Assembly (NCBI GenBank): GCA_039621445.1
Contig: CP154956.1
Span: 67,092,452 to 67,156,451, forward strand
Length of the DNA stretch: 64,000 bases
Direction: 5' to 3'
Source of the DNA: Euglena gracilis
Lineage: Eukaryota; Euglenida; Euglenophyceae; Euglenales
Shown: positions 33,036 to 44,458 of the stretch, in pieces
How the letters are laid out: every line of letters starts with the position of its first letter
Position numbering within the stretch: position 1 is the stretch's first letter
Made by a program: the position numbers and the translations under genes
The notes under the pieces: model-generated
The model's database searches: none
Told to the model about the DNA's origin: nothing
Seen by the model: the letters and a program-made list of their open reading frames with translations, nothing else

Positions 33036-33471
33036 TAGCTGGCACTTCGTTTAAAACGAAGTCAAAAAAAACACGTTTTTTTTAAAAAAAACATGTTTTT
33101 TTTAAAAAAAACAAAAAAAACGCCATTGAGGGTCCAGAGCAAAAAAAAATTTTGCCTTTAATTTTGGCTTTTTTTGCCCATCCTCAGTCAGAGAAAGGCA
33201 CCAAATTTGGGATGTTTCAAGTTAGTTTGGAATGGTTTCAAGCCAAAATGGCAGAAAAATGCCCTATTTTGACCATTCTTGTTGAAGACAACCAAAAGTG
33301 TTGGTTTTCAAGTCATTTTGAACAAAGATTGGTTCACCCTTGCGATCAAAGGCAAAATTTGGACCATCATTTTTCCCTTTGTTTTTTTTGCTGTTTTTTT
33401 TGCCCGTTTTTTTTAATAAAAAACAAAAAAAACGTTTTTTTTAAAAAAAACAAAAAAAACGCCAGCTATGA
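33036..33471. repeat. MITE-like inverted-terminal-repeat element with A8/T8 runs
   Basis: Ends CATAGCTGGC (33036-33045) and GCCAGCTATG (33462-33471) are exact inverted repeats. Just inside the left end is the palindrome CTTCGTTTAAAACGAAG. Both ends carry blocks of eight-base A and T runs (AAAAAAAAC, GTTTTTTTT). The block GTTTTTTTTAAAAAAAAC is repeated. No ORF of note. Confidence 0.55.
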
Positions 33472-33853
33472 GTGCTTCTCAAAGAACCAATCAATTCTTG
33501 GTAATCAATGAGGGTGTTGGTGCTTGAGCTCTGCATATTTCTATTTGCAGAAAAAACACAAGCAAACCCCAAAAGGTAAGCAAAGGAACAAACTTAGAAG
33601 GGTGTGACAGCGTATACTGCCCAGAGCCTCCTGAAGGATGTACCTGTGCTTAAAAGTTGGCTCCAAACAGCTCGTGGATGCTTTGTAGCCTATAGGCTCA
33701 GCACCACTCACTGTTTGAAGTCACCTATTAAGATGAGGGGGAGAAGGGGGGAGAAGGGGCGTAGGAAAGAAACCAAATCTGCTACCAAGTGTACGCCTTG
33801 GTAGTCTTTCTGTTTGTGAAGTATGTGTAGGTTCGTAACCTATTCTGCTACCA

Positions 33854-35317
33854 AGTGTACGTCCCCTGACTCTATTCCCACTGCCTGTCGGCCTACTTAC
33901 ACCCTCCCGTGGGAACAGAACCAGGAGAGTAACAAAAAAGAAAGTCTTTCACTTAACTATTAGTTTTTATTGCCTTTGGGCTTATGCAGAGCACAAGGCA
34001 AACCAGGTGTGATTTTGGAACTTCAGTTCCAGTAGTGTTCTCCTATCGGAGTTCAAACCTTCAAATCTTTGATTTGCCCTTTTGGGCTGATGAAACACAA
34101 AGCAAAACAATAATACCACCTGTGAAAAGAGAACTTCAGGCAACAGGATTCACGGTGGGTAGCACAGCTTCGCCCGAACCGTGCCCCGGGCCCAGGGAAA
34201 CGTCTCTTTTGGCCCTCGCCACAAGAGGAACCCCCTTGCGACTCCCTGTGCCGCCACAGGTCGCGGGTAGCTTATACTACGGGTGTAATGTACAAAAGAG
34301 TGATGAGATGTACTTGTTCAGGGTGCGGAGGTCAGTGGTTAGTGGTTAGCCGAAGATGAGCAAAGGTCACCTTCAATATATATTGGGCGGGGAGGGGGGG
34401 ATGTTTGTACCTCTTTCGCCACAGGATGGCGTGTTTGTGTCGGGTTTTGGCTTTTGTTGTGTTTTGCTTCTCTGCGCGTCTATGTGACCCCTTGATTTGT
34501 CTTTGGCTTGCCGTGTGGCCCTGCTCAGGGGGTACCAGGGGTTAAAAATAGCAGGTGAGAGTTCAAGGTTGGTTATTTGGTTGAGAGTTTGGGCTCAAAG
34601 GCCTTCAGACAGAATATGGTGAGTGGGCGGAAGACAGGGTGATCTCATCTTTGGAAGAATACAAGCTCCAAACGAGCTGTCTGCTGATTTCTCTGGTTAG
34701 TGTGAAGGACAGGCCTTGCCAAATGTCTGCTTCTGCGGCACGCCGTTGCCACCCTTCCCGCTGCCCCAGAAGGGCCTTGAGGAGGGTGGCCATCAAGGAG
34801 CGCGCTTCTTGTCCCATGCCCCCGTAGCAGTCCATGACGAATGGCATCAACCGCCAGCCCAGTCGTTGGCATGTTGCATCATATTTGACATGCTTTTCAG
34901 CCTCCTGGCGTGTTTGCCATTGTGAAAGGCTCTCTGCACTTCGCAACGGATGACTTTGCGCAAGGGTGTGGCGGATTGTCACATCCACTGCAACGGGTCC
35001 ATCACTGTCCAAGCGAGGAATGAAGATGTCCCCAGGCCGGGAACGGTCATCAGCTCGTTGTTCTTTACGGGCTGTAAATCCTGCCTTCTGTGTTGTGGTT
35101 GTCAGAAAATCTTGGACAGCCCCGTGCCGCCGGGTAATGAAGTTTGATTTGCAGCAAACGAGAATGAAAAGAGAACGCAGATCCGAGACAGGATAGGCTA
35201 TTCCTAATTCTGCAATTTGTATTGCAGAACATGGAATAGTGCTATCTGGCATGACATTGTACATTTTGCAGTTTGCTGCTATGCACAGTGCCATGTTCAT
35301 GCTGCCTGGTACACATC
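33854..35317 (-). mobile_element. R2: full-length copy of a repeat encoding an R2-like endonuclease domain
   Basis: The outer 278 bp and 146 bp are shared with R1 at 25.1-25.6 kb. The middle 1.03 kb is only here. It interrupts a gag-like frame on its right (35318 onward). Probably the 3' part of a non-LTR retroelement; RT itself is not present. Confidence 0.65.
34605..35300 (-). CDS. Restriction-like endonuclease domain, non-LTR retrotransposon type
   Basis: A 231-residue open frame. The first 40 residues lie in the shared outer repeat. Then comes GFTARKEQ-RADDRSRPGDIF, followed by PVAVDVTIRHTLAQS; the acidic residues of RPGD and VDVT are 14 apart, as in the PD-x(12-14)-D signature of restriction-like endonucleases of R2-type elements. 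Further on are EAEKHVKYDATCQRLGW and PFVMDCYGGMGQEARS, typical of the C-terminal region of many algal and metazoan RT proteins with this nuclease. Such nucleases nick the target DNA to start reverse transcription. No RT domain precedes it, so it is a 3' fragment. Ends with a stop at 34605. Confidence 0.65.
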   Translation of the reverse strand: MNMALCIAANCKMYNVMPDSTIPCSAIQIAELGIAYPVSDLRSLFILVCCKSNFITRRHGAVQDFLTTTTQKAGFTARKEQRADDRSRPGDIFIPRLDSDGPVAVDVTIRHTLAQSHPLRSAESLSQWQTRQEAEKHVKYDATCQRLGWRLMPFVMDCYGGMGQEARSLMATLLKALLGQREGWQRRAAEADIWQGLSFTLTREISRQLVWSLYSSKDEITLSSAHSPYSV

Positions 35318-36470
35318 AAGTCCAAAAATGTGAGCGGAAACTCCTTTCTGAAAATCTTCAACCCTGGACAAAATGCAACCAAAGGCCTTTTGACTTGCGT
35401 TTCCCAAACTTAAAACTTGCCGTTTCACTCCAAAAAGGTCTTGCCGTTTCTCATTTTCATCACGAGTAAAATTCTGGTGAATTTGTGCCATAATCTGATC
35501 TTGGTGCTCAGGTGAGCTTTCCAAGTTTTGAATGCGGGGGGGAAAGTCAATTTTCTTCTCTGGTGATTCCAACCGCGCTCTTTCATCAATGTCCACCTCC
35601 ATTGCGGCAATTTGCCCCAAAACCACCTCCATTTGTTCCTCAAAACTTTGAAACCTCCCGGAAATTTGGTCAAAAAGCTTTTCATAAAGTTTTCTTTCAT
35701 TCCTACCCAACTCCACATGAGTATTCAACGTTCCGGAGATGGTTTCTTGTCTTCCCTCAAGAAAATGCATCTTTTCTTCCATTTTTTTCCGAATATCCGT
35801 CCCAAGGATCCACATCCCCCCCCCTCCTCCTCCATTGGCTCGGGGGGACTTGTTAATTTTCAGCCGGGGGGATCTCATTCATGGGTGTCCCACTTTCCAA
35901 CAATCGAGAATGATCACCCCCTGGTCCGTTGCTTGGGGGGGAATCGAGGAAAATTCAATCTTTGGAGGGACTCCACACCTCTCCAACCCACGGGATTGTG
36001 GATTTTTTATGAGAGCGGGAAAGGTTTTCGCCTTCCAAAACTTGCAATGGAGCAACCAAAATTTGTACGCCGTCAATCACTTGGGGGAAATCACCACCAC
36101 CCCCAAGGATCCTAGGTTGAGATTGCTGAAATATGTGTGCGTGCTGACAAATCACAACCTCCCCACCACTTTGAAAAGGCACCTCTTGCAAAATTTGTGG
36201 TGCATCCAAAAGTTTTTGTGTTTCCCCTTGCAATTAGGGAAAATTCCTCAAGAAAAAATATTCTGGGACTTCAAAATTCGTAATTGTCCCCTGAAAAACT
36301 TGTCTTCCTTCTTCTTTGTGCAACTCCCCCCTCAAACTGTCTGTAAATCTTGTAAGGAGAGGTAGTTCATTTTCAACAGAAACTTCGCTTTGTGTGTTTT
36401 CCAGGGTTTTTCGCACTTTATCCGGCACACCCGTCCCGAACCATGAAGAAATTGTTTTCTTCCACGTCAT
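35318..36470 (-). pseudogene. Gag-like coiled-coil fragment
   Basis: Three minus frames (36470-36234, 36233-35955, 35878-35297) read as one decayed protein. It begins MTWKKTISSWFGTGVPDKVRK, with Gln/Val-rich and then coiled-coil sequence (KLYEKLFDQISGRFQSFEEQ, then MEVVLGQIAAMEVDIDER). It is interrupted at 35317 by the R2 repeat. No zinc knuckle or pol remains. Assignment to gag rests on composition and setting only. Confidence 0.4.
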
Positions 36471-37156
36471 TATGGACGAAAAAGATTGTGACTCTGTTTC
36501 AAAATTCTGGGGGGTCTACTTCTGTTCGTGTTCTTTTCGGGTGGGTTTTCTTCGGGGGGGGGGGTGCAGACAGGCAGGTATGGGGAGCAAGTTCCTAGTT
36601 AAGCACAGCCACAAATCGAACCCCCCAATTTCATACTCAATCTCACACAAGGTTCTTGTGTATGTGAATTCACAATCAAAACAAAACATTGAAGCCAAGA
36701 TCATTATTGTGCTTTGCAAGGAATTCAAAAAATCAAAGAATTGTCAAATTAAAAAAACAAAGGATTTCAATGAAAAACCAAGCCAAAGAAGCCGAAGGAA
36801 GGCAAAGGGGGGAGCCGGCGGGCCAACCTGAAGCGGAGGCCGGAGGACTGCAAGGTAAAATCAACCGGGCCAGAACAAACATGGAGGTCCAAGGTGGATC
36901 CTCCGGCCAAGGCCTAGGGGAGGCCCTGCCTGGAAAAGAAGAAGAAGACTAAAAAGATCAAGAAGAAGGTGAAGGAAGACCTTGAAAGGGTGGTGCCATC
37001 AGGCCCCCCGAGGTGGTGCCCATGGGCCCCCTCACTCCATGGATGCATGGGCCGGATGGCCCTCATTTGGGCCCTGGGGTGGTGCCTGAGGACCCCCCAA
37101 ACTATTTGTATTGGAATGTGGAGCCGCCCGAGACCACCACACACGACAACACACCA
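36471..37156. other. Unassigned region with one arm of a diverged repeat
   Basis: No gene recognised. The stretch 36577-36665 (CAAATCGAACCCCCC, TCTCACAC, GGTTCTTG) is echoed at 37549-37640, so the foldback at 37157-37465 lies between two diverged direct repeats. Confidence 0.4.
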
Positions 37157-37465
37157 ACCCACAGAACCTTTTCCGAACTTTTAATTAGACTGAAATCCAA
37201 AAATGGGAATTGCAGTGATTATCCAAGCCCCAGGACCATTTTAAGTCAAATTGTTGGTTAAGGACCCCTTAACAAGGGCTCCTAACCAATTTCAGTTATT
37301 TTCCAAGCCCCAAGGCCAACTCAGGTCAAATTGTTGGTTTGGACCCCTTAACAAGGGGTCCTAACCAACAATTTGACCTAAGTTGGCCTTGGGGCTTGGA
37401 AAATAACTGAAATTCCTATTTTTGGATTTCAGTCGAATTAAAGGTTCGGAAAAGGTTCTGTGGGT
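37157..37465. repeat. Foldback (inverted-repeat) element
   Basis: Left arm starts ACCCACAGAACCTTTTCCGA and the right arm ends with its complement. Arms of about 120 bp pair with a few mismatches and indels. The centre holds a partial direct duplication of one arm (CCAAGCCCCAAGGCCAACT). No coding capacity. Confidence 0.8.
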
Positions 37466-40400
37466 AGGCCTTTAAAGCCTGAACCCCTATTTTAACCTTT
37501 CCGGCCTTAACTGGCAAAATTTCCTGGACCAGTCGGCCGAATTTTTACGGTCGGTAGGAACGGAGCAAATTCCTGTTTAAGGAAGGCCCCAAATCGAACC
37601 CCCCCAGATCAAACCAAATCTCACACGCAGGGTTCTTATCCCACCCAATGCACTGGTGAACACTAAAAAAAAAATATCAATTGATTGTGCTTTTAAGAAC
37701 CAGATTTAAACAAGAACTTGGATTTCAAGGTGCATTTGGAAAAGGTCAGGAGCAAAAAGGAAATGTTTGACGATGTTGACTTCGAAGGCCGGCGGCCACC
37801 TCAACAAACGCCGATGCCGAAGGATCATCAAAAAGTTCGAAGCAAGAAAGGGTTTTCATTGGAGGGGGGTGGTAATTGACAATGTAGCTTTGAGGTTACC
37901 CCGTCGGTTTGGCTGGGCTGAGCCACATTGCTAAATTTTCAATTGAGGGAACGACAACCCCCCATACGGTGTGCATGGTTTGCCACCACACTAAGGGAAA
38001 GCAAACGCCACCCAGGAAAGACGACGAAGCGCACCGCAGGAACCTCAACAAAATTTTGTCAAGGCATTCGCTTCCACGTATCGTTGTGTGCCGTTGCTTG
38101 CTCAGGACGAACTTTCAAGTGAGCTTGGACGAATTTGTGGATTTAAAGCTGTCGAACATTGATTATTTTCGGATTATTTGGGACACGCCGAAGAAGTACA
38201 ACTTTAGTGAAAATAAGGTCGAATCCAAACCGATATCCACCCAGAACAACATAAACAAAACGGGTGAAAATCATGCACTCATTCAACGTTTTGCTTTTGT
38301 TACTGGTAGCAATATCCCCTCCCGTTCCAGGGTGGGTCCTTTGATTTGAAAACACTCACCCGCGTAAAAAATAAGACCCGCGCTGGATTCCCCCTCGCCA
38401 CAAAAATTATTCCTTCGCCCTTGAAATCCTTTTGCGGGAGGTCAATGGAAAAGGGCAAAAAAAATAAACCGGGCAATGAAACAACCTCGATTGTTCACAC
38501 CGTTCCCACCCAAACCAGGGTGTGGTGGTGATTGAAGACTTTAGGGGAGAAATAAAAAAAATGAAACCAATGACGAAGACATCAAAAAAAATGAGATCTC
38601 AAAAAACGTCGGCAAGTTCCTAAAGAACAACAAAACAGGCCAAAATCAGACAGGGGAGTGTTGTGCACTTGAGCTTGTTAAGTCTTGCCGTGCAACTTTC
38701 GAGTTGAAACGCAACCCTGGAAAGACGGGCTGTGAGACGACATACCCCAATACACCCCCCCCTGTTTGCTTTATTAGACCCCCAGCCACATTGGTAACAA
38801 AACACGTCCACACACACACGCGGTACGTGGCCATGGCCCTCGAGTGGGTCAAGACCGTGGAAGGGCGGACCTGGACCTTCACCGCGGAGGTTTCACGGAG
38901 AGACCCCTAACAGTGGTTACTGGGGTGGTACGGGGCCTCTAAAGCGCCTCCCCCCGTTTTTGTTGCGGCGGCAGCGCACGTGCCTGACCGCTGCCACCGT
39001 TGCCTGCACCGTCGCACCGGAAACTCCCGTCATGTTCCCCAGGGCCTTAGCCCTTTGATGGGGTCCATTTGTGTCTTTGAAGCGGCACGAGGCGGGACCC
39101 CCCCTCCCAAGGTAGCCTCCTTTTTCGCCTCGCCCTTCCCCCATTTTTGAAGGTTTCCGATGCCTTCAAATCTTTAGGGACGTCTTACGCCAACCCTTTG
39201 CCATGACAATACGCTATCACATCGCTGGTGTACTCTGGAAAAATGCTCCACCCGTTCCTAAATCGCCTCCTTAAACCCTGGCCACTTTTGTTAAAGAAAA
39301 AATTTTTCCCTTAACGGCCTTGTGGTTTAGGTTTTCCACTAGCCAGGTATCTGGGGCACCTTCCGCCGGTGGCAAAATTCGGGGGCAGGCTTATCACAGG
39401 TGGGATCTTTCTGGTGGCCTTCTTGATACAGCCCGGTTTTTGAACTCAATTAGAAAGGAGGTCACCTTGAAAGGGCCAAACCAACGGGAATGCAATTTTG
39501 TGCGGTTTTCGCACGCAACCGGCGTCAACCAAACGAAAAAATGCTATTTTTTGCATTTTTTTGTTTGGTTTAGCATTTTTTCAAAAGCATCTCCCACCCC
39601 CCTTTGGGTGCTTGGCCGGACCCCACCCCCCAGGGGTCCAACAATCAAACTGTTGGATCCATGACTGGATCAATGACTGTGGATTCAGTGTGCAAAAGAA
39701 TTCCACCCCACTTTTCAAGTGGAAAAGTCTGGATCCAGAATTCCTTTTTTTGCCCATATTGCTGCCCTCATATCAGAACCGTGCAGAAAACAAGGCGTGA
39801 AGTTCAACAAGCTACACCGCCACGGAACGTCTGGCTAACAGGGGTTCCATGAGTCTTGGAGCCTGGAAATGGAAAACATTCAGCCAGAGAAATTCCTAAC
39901 TGAACTACACACACAACAATTGGAAGTAATGAAGAAACCAGCGAGGAAGAGGAATGATTGAGCCCCTGCCCGGGTCATAGGTGGTGACACACCACAGTGC
40001 TGCCCAACGAAACTGCTGAGGCGCAGAAGGAAAATTTACAAAATTTTGACCAAGAAATAGGGCGCCCAGAAATGGAAGGCGTGGTGGGGGTCAACCCCGG
40101 AAGTAAAAGGAAATGTCCGGACACATAAAGTGAAGCCCTTGATAATCTGGTGATATTTTGATTTCCCTGCAACTCCCCCCCACGACCATTTTTCGGCCAC
40201 TTTTGGCCATTTTGCCAAAATTTCAAGTTGAGCCTTGTTCCCACATAGGATCCGAAACTGGGGGGGTGGGGGTAGCCCTACTACCTAAACACCCCCCAAG
40301 GAGGACCGACTTCTGCATCCCAAATTATAAACCCAGGTGTGAAGGTAAAGGAAAAAGAGTCAAAAATTAGCGGAAATGTTGCAAAAAATCACAAAAAAAG

Positions 40401-41175
40401 GAAAAATTGGTGTAGAAAATATGCCGAAAAAGCACCCAATTTTCAAAAAAGCACAAAATGCCAAAAAAAGTGACCATTCTGTGGAGGGGTTTTCGGGCCG
40501 AATTTTGACTTCGAAATTTTTGCAAAAATAATACACCCCCCATGGACCTCGACTTCGGGTGTCCAAATAATAATAATAGACCAGGGGGTTATTATTTGGG
40601 GGGGTTAACTGTGCACAGCCCTGCCTGGGGTTGGGGCATGCTTGTGCTTACCAACCGGGGGGGGAGGGGGGGGTGGGTGCTATAGGGTGCCTGCCCCTAG
40701 CAGGCACCCCCCCCCCCGGGGGGGGGATAGGGGTCCGGGCCGGACCCAGAAAATTTTCATTGAAAATGGCCTTTTCCGGGCCCCCGGCGCCTTCGGCGCC
40801 GGGGTCGGAGGGGGGTGCCTGCTAGGGGCAGGCACCCCCCAAAACCCAACCCCCCCCGGGGGGGGGGGGGACGGATCGGGTGCTATGGGGTGCCTGCCCC
40901 TAGCACCCACCCCCCCCCCCCGTGGGGTAGGCACCCGACTAAGCGCAAGCCTGGGTTGGGGTGGCCAGGGTGGGCTGAGCAGATGCACCGAAACACATTC
41001 AGCAAAATCGGTTTAAAATAATGATAATAATGAGGATCAAAACAGATTCAGCAAAAGTCAACGGAATTTTCCTGGCTGGTCGCACTTCCAAGCGATTGTT
41101 GGTCACCTGAGGCCCTTTGTCCAACCAAGAAGGGAGACCCACCATAAAAAGGCCCTCGGTCAGGTATAACGCACT
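37466..41175. other. Mostly unassigned, with short open frames and GC-homopolymer repeats
   Basis: The longest frame is 37909-38349 (plus, 146 residues), with no recognisable domain. 38640-39480 has only fragments. 40630-40935 is a GC-homopolymer foldback (separate entry). Confidence 0.4.
40640..40935. repeat. GC-homopolymer foldback with GGCGCC hairpin
   Basis: The word GGTGCCTGCCCCTAGCAGGC and variants occur in both orientations (about 40690 and 40820). The word GGCGCCTTCGGCGCC is at about 40788-40802. Runs of 8-14 C or G separate the parts. Confidence 0.6.
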
Positions 41176-42246
41176 TTACCAGAAGCCCAGAGAGATAGCC
41201 TTGTCAATTGGCAGGGTTGCTCCAATGCCAAGCCAGATAGCGACAACTGAGAAAGACAAGGATACTAAAAAGCTGAAAAACGGTGGGGGAAATACCAGTG
41301 CCCAAAAGGAACACGCTTGTGGCCACAGGGCGACGGAAAGGGTTCTGGAATTTGTTGACGTTCTCAATGAAAGGGACTGTGATCAGACCAGCAGGGACGG
41401 CTGCCATGGACAGTACACCCAGCAGCTTGTTGGGGATCACGCGCAGCAGGTTGAAGGTGGGGAAGAAATACCACTCAGGCAAGATCTCCAGTGGTGTAGC
41501 GAAAGGGTTTGCAGGCTCACCAGTTGGAGTTGGCTGCATGACAGCCAGACCCACAATTGCAGCAAAGGTTCCTGCAAAAAAAACAACATTTTTTTCGCAC
41601 GCCTTGTTTACTGTTCACACCAAGAATGCAAACAGGGAACATGTACAGGAGGTCATTGGGCCACGCTGGCTCACCATAATAGTTGTGGCCCATTCCCTTG
41701 GCCAGCTGAGACAAGAAGGAAGTTTGTCATGTTCAACTTATGGATCGACCTTGGCCCGCAGCTTTGGGTCAGACAAATCAGGCTTCTTCATAACATTGTT
41801 CATCACAACAGAGCTTGAACGCCGCTCCAACGCACTCTCAGCAGGCTCAGCAACAACGTAACCAGTCTGAATTCGTGGTGCCACATTGCCCACTTCAAGT
41901 GGAAATGAGAATGATGGAAGTGAAAGACAGATGGCATACAGCTTGGCATCTTCGAGGGGGAGGAAGACATCGAGACAGAGCGTGCCCCAATTGTGTTGAT
42001 CAAATTGGTAGAAGCATTAGCACTGTGCCAAGATAACGTACAACTGGCAGGAAATCAAGTTGGAGCAGACCTGAAGCGTTGGAAGCCCAGGCTGACACAT
42101 GCGGTCACCAGCATGACAGCAACGAACCATAGGAAGGATCCCCACGCAACAGCAGCCGCCCCACGGAGGCGTTGCGTGCCAGTTGGTGGCAGCATGGCTG
42201 GGTTGTATGTTGTCAACGCCGCATCCTCGAAAGCTGCTTTCTGCAT
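41176..42246 (-). CDS. petD: Cytochrome b6f complex subunit IV, nuclear-type gene with five introns
   Basis: Exons (minus): 42071-42246, 41940-42022, 41750-41892, 41621-41705, 41296-41571, 41176-41246. They total 834 nt, 277 residues plus TAA. The introns are 48, 47, 44, 49 and 49 nt, all GT...AG. The mature part starts [14 protein letters not shown] and continues [60 protein letters not shown] and [10 protein letters not shown], ending [19 protein letters not shown]. PetD is an integral thylakoid subunit that, with cytochrome b6, forms the quinone sites. [14 protein letters not shown] is the red/chlorophyll-c type, not green. About 117 residues precede the mature part: a hydrophobic signal-like segment ([21 protein letters not shown]) and a Ser/Thr/Arg-containing transit-like stretch, suiting a multi-membrane plastid. 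An upstream Met cannot be excluded. petD is normally plastid-encoded. Confidence 0.93.
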
Positions 42247-43897
42247 CGTGCTGACAAAAAATACTTCTTTTGTGACGCGGAGTTCTTAATTTTGGAGCAA
42301 CGCAGGGCACTGGGAAAAGTCAAAGGAAGGAAAAACGGTCATCCTGTGGATCATGTGTATCATGCATCCGGAATTCTTACAAATTTGGCTCAGCTGAATG
42401 GGTGGATTGAAAATGGCCCAAAAAAATTGAAAGTTGCTTGGCATTTTTCTGCCCCACCCCAGAGGTTTTTTCAAGGGGGAGGGGGACTCCGGACAGCCCA
42501 CCCACCCCCTTGCCCCAACCCACCAACCCAACCCCAACCCCAGTGAAAAGGTCCGAGTAACAAACAGACTGGAAAAATTGGTTTGCCTTTGTCTCACCTT
42601 TTTCTTTGAACCTCTGAAAGCAAAGAATCCATCCCAATTCAAACAAGTTCAAAGAATGAAAAGAATAAAAAAGAACTCAAAACACCGAGTTTTGGGTCCT
42701 TTTTTTGCAGCTGAAAACCCTCATTTGACGTGAAAGGGACTTTCTTTATTTTGATCTTTTTCCCCTTGTTCTTGTCTTTTCTGATGCGTTTTTTCAATGT
42801 TTGGCACAAGACTTTCACCCCAAGGTTGGGGGGGGGGGTGTCAGCTGAGCTCTTGTTTTTTTTTAAAGTTGTATGCCCCCCCCCCCCGCAACGATGGTGC
42901 CCACACCCGGCTCAAGCCCGGCTTGGCACAGGACACTTTGGGGGGTTGAATTTTGGCCTTGGCCGCGCTGAAGGGAATGCCCACTTTGAGGGAGGGGGTT
43001 AACCGAACTTTGCCAAAAAAAAATGTGGCACTTTGAGTGGGGGTGAGGCTAAGTGGGGCCAGGCAGGTTGTTTTAGCTCGCCGGACACTAATAATAGATA
43101 ATAGACAATGCATAATAGACAATAATAATAGATACAATCCCGATCCTCTAAATTCAGGAATTTCAGTTTCGTTACCCTTACCCAATTGGCTTATTGGTGG
43201 GTCCCAAAGGACGGTCCATCAGCCAATCAGGGGGGGTTGGGCTGATGGTCAAGGTACCCCCTTATTGTCCCCCCCCCCCAATTGGCTAATTGGGGGTCCG
43301 GCCATTAGCTAAATGGGGGGGGGGTGAGGGTAGTCAAGAATTTGGGAATCAAAGATGCCCGAAATGGAACCAAAAGCCATTCAGAAAAACGAAAGAAAAA
43401 AGTTTTGTCAATTTCCAAGGTATTGAAATTTTTTCAGGTCAGTCGATTTCCAAGAAGGCGCCCGAAAATCCACTCTTTTGGGCAATATTTCCGTCCAGAC
43501 GGTTTGGTCAATGAAATTCAAGACAGGCGTGCTGGCCCATGCAAAACAGGTTTTAGTGAAAATTGACCAACACTGATGGTTCAAGGGCACCGGGAAGGGT
43601 TGCATGGGAAGTCGGGGGGTCCCTCACCCCCTAGTTTCGGAATGGGGGGGACCCCTCCTCCTCTGCGGGGGCAAAAAAAATCTTCCAGTGCTTCGTGCTG
43701 GGTGTACCCTAATATGAAATTTTGCACTCAACGGCGAGAAGTGGGAGGGGGTCCCCCCCCCCAGTTTTGGAAGGGTGGGTGGGTCCCCCCACTCCCCTCC
43801 TCCGATGTTCCCATACAAGCCTGGCGCCAGGCGACGCAAGCGAAGCAAAAAATCTTGGGTGCCCTTCGACGGCCCGATTCCCTTTTCAGACTCTCTT
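42247..43897. other. Region between petD and the next gene
   Basis: No gene recognised. It contains C/G-homopolymer stretches (about 42830-42890, 43270-43325, 43610-43800) and small inverted copies of CCAATTGGC/GCCAATTAG-type words near 43180-43320. ACTCAACGGCGAGAAGTGGG near 43725 is not part of a recognised element. The 5' regulatory region of petD would lie at its left end. Confidence 0.4.
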
Positions 43898-44458
43898 ATG
43901 GACAGATCATCAGTAACTCCTCGCCAAGTTTTTTTGGAGCCAGTTGAGTTGCCATTTGCCAAGAAAGATGCTTCGTTGGAGATTTTTACAGAATCACAGC
44001 TGAAGTCTCTGCTTGAACCTGCAGATGCAAGCTTGTTCAAATGGAAGAACCTGGCTAAATGGAAGAAGGAGGTGAGAACCCTTCTGCCACAAGAGTTTCA
44101 AAGTTGGGACCCAATTTGTATGATTGCTCTTGTGTTCTTTTTTTCAGTTTTGTTGTCCACAGCCAACCAGGAAACAATCGTTGACCTGAACCCATACCTT
44201 GTTGGTGGTATCTTTGGTGGATTTAATGCCATGGCGCACAACTATCTCAGTTGCACAGTGTGGTGGAAAGGTGTGGCAAAATCAATCCCAACACATGTGT
44301 TTGTTCCACCCTGCCTGTCAGTCCCCTGGCGTTTCCCAATGTGGATGGCTGCATGGGCAGGCGTTTCGGCCTATTTGTTTGAATTCAGAAGAGAAGTTGA
44401 ATACGAAAATCGCAAAAGCAGACTCTTGGTATGCAGCAAACCTTTTCTTTTGACCTGA
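43898..44458 (+). CDS. Probable membrane protein, possibly cytochrome-b5-related desaturase-like; exon structure unsure
   Basis: An open frame from ATG 43898 to TGA 44456-44458, preceded by a splice-acceptor-like CCTTTTCAG (43880-43889). The N-terminus (MDRSSVTPRQVFLEPVELPF) is followed by hydrophilic KWKNLAKWKKEVRTLLP, a membrane-like stretch (MIALVFFFSVLLSTA), and LNPYLVGGIFGGFNAMAHN. A segment of this form ending in AHN recalls the first histidine region of cytochrome-b5-related fatty acid desaturases, but the usual following histidine motifs are not seen. Intron-like signals exist at 44071 (GTGAGA) with TTTTTTTCAG at 44137-44146, and at about 44303-44319 (CTGCCTGTCAG); using the first breaks the frame. 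Treat as a hypothetical gene. Confidence 0.35.
   Translation: MDRSSVTPRQVFLEPVELPFAKKDASLEIFTESQLKSLLEPADASLFKWKNLAKWKKEVRTLLPQEFQSWDPICMIALVFFFSVLLSTANQETIVDLNPYLVGGIFGGFNAMAHNYLSCTVWWKGVAKSIPTHVFVPPCLSVPWRFPMWMAAWAGVSAYLFEFRREVEYENRKSRLLVCSKPFLLT

Noticed and set aside
38640-39480. Possible integrase C-terminal fragment on the minus strand
   Set aside because: Only scattered short words and frequent stops; nothing specific enough to name.
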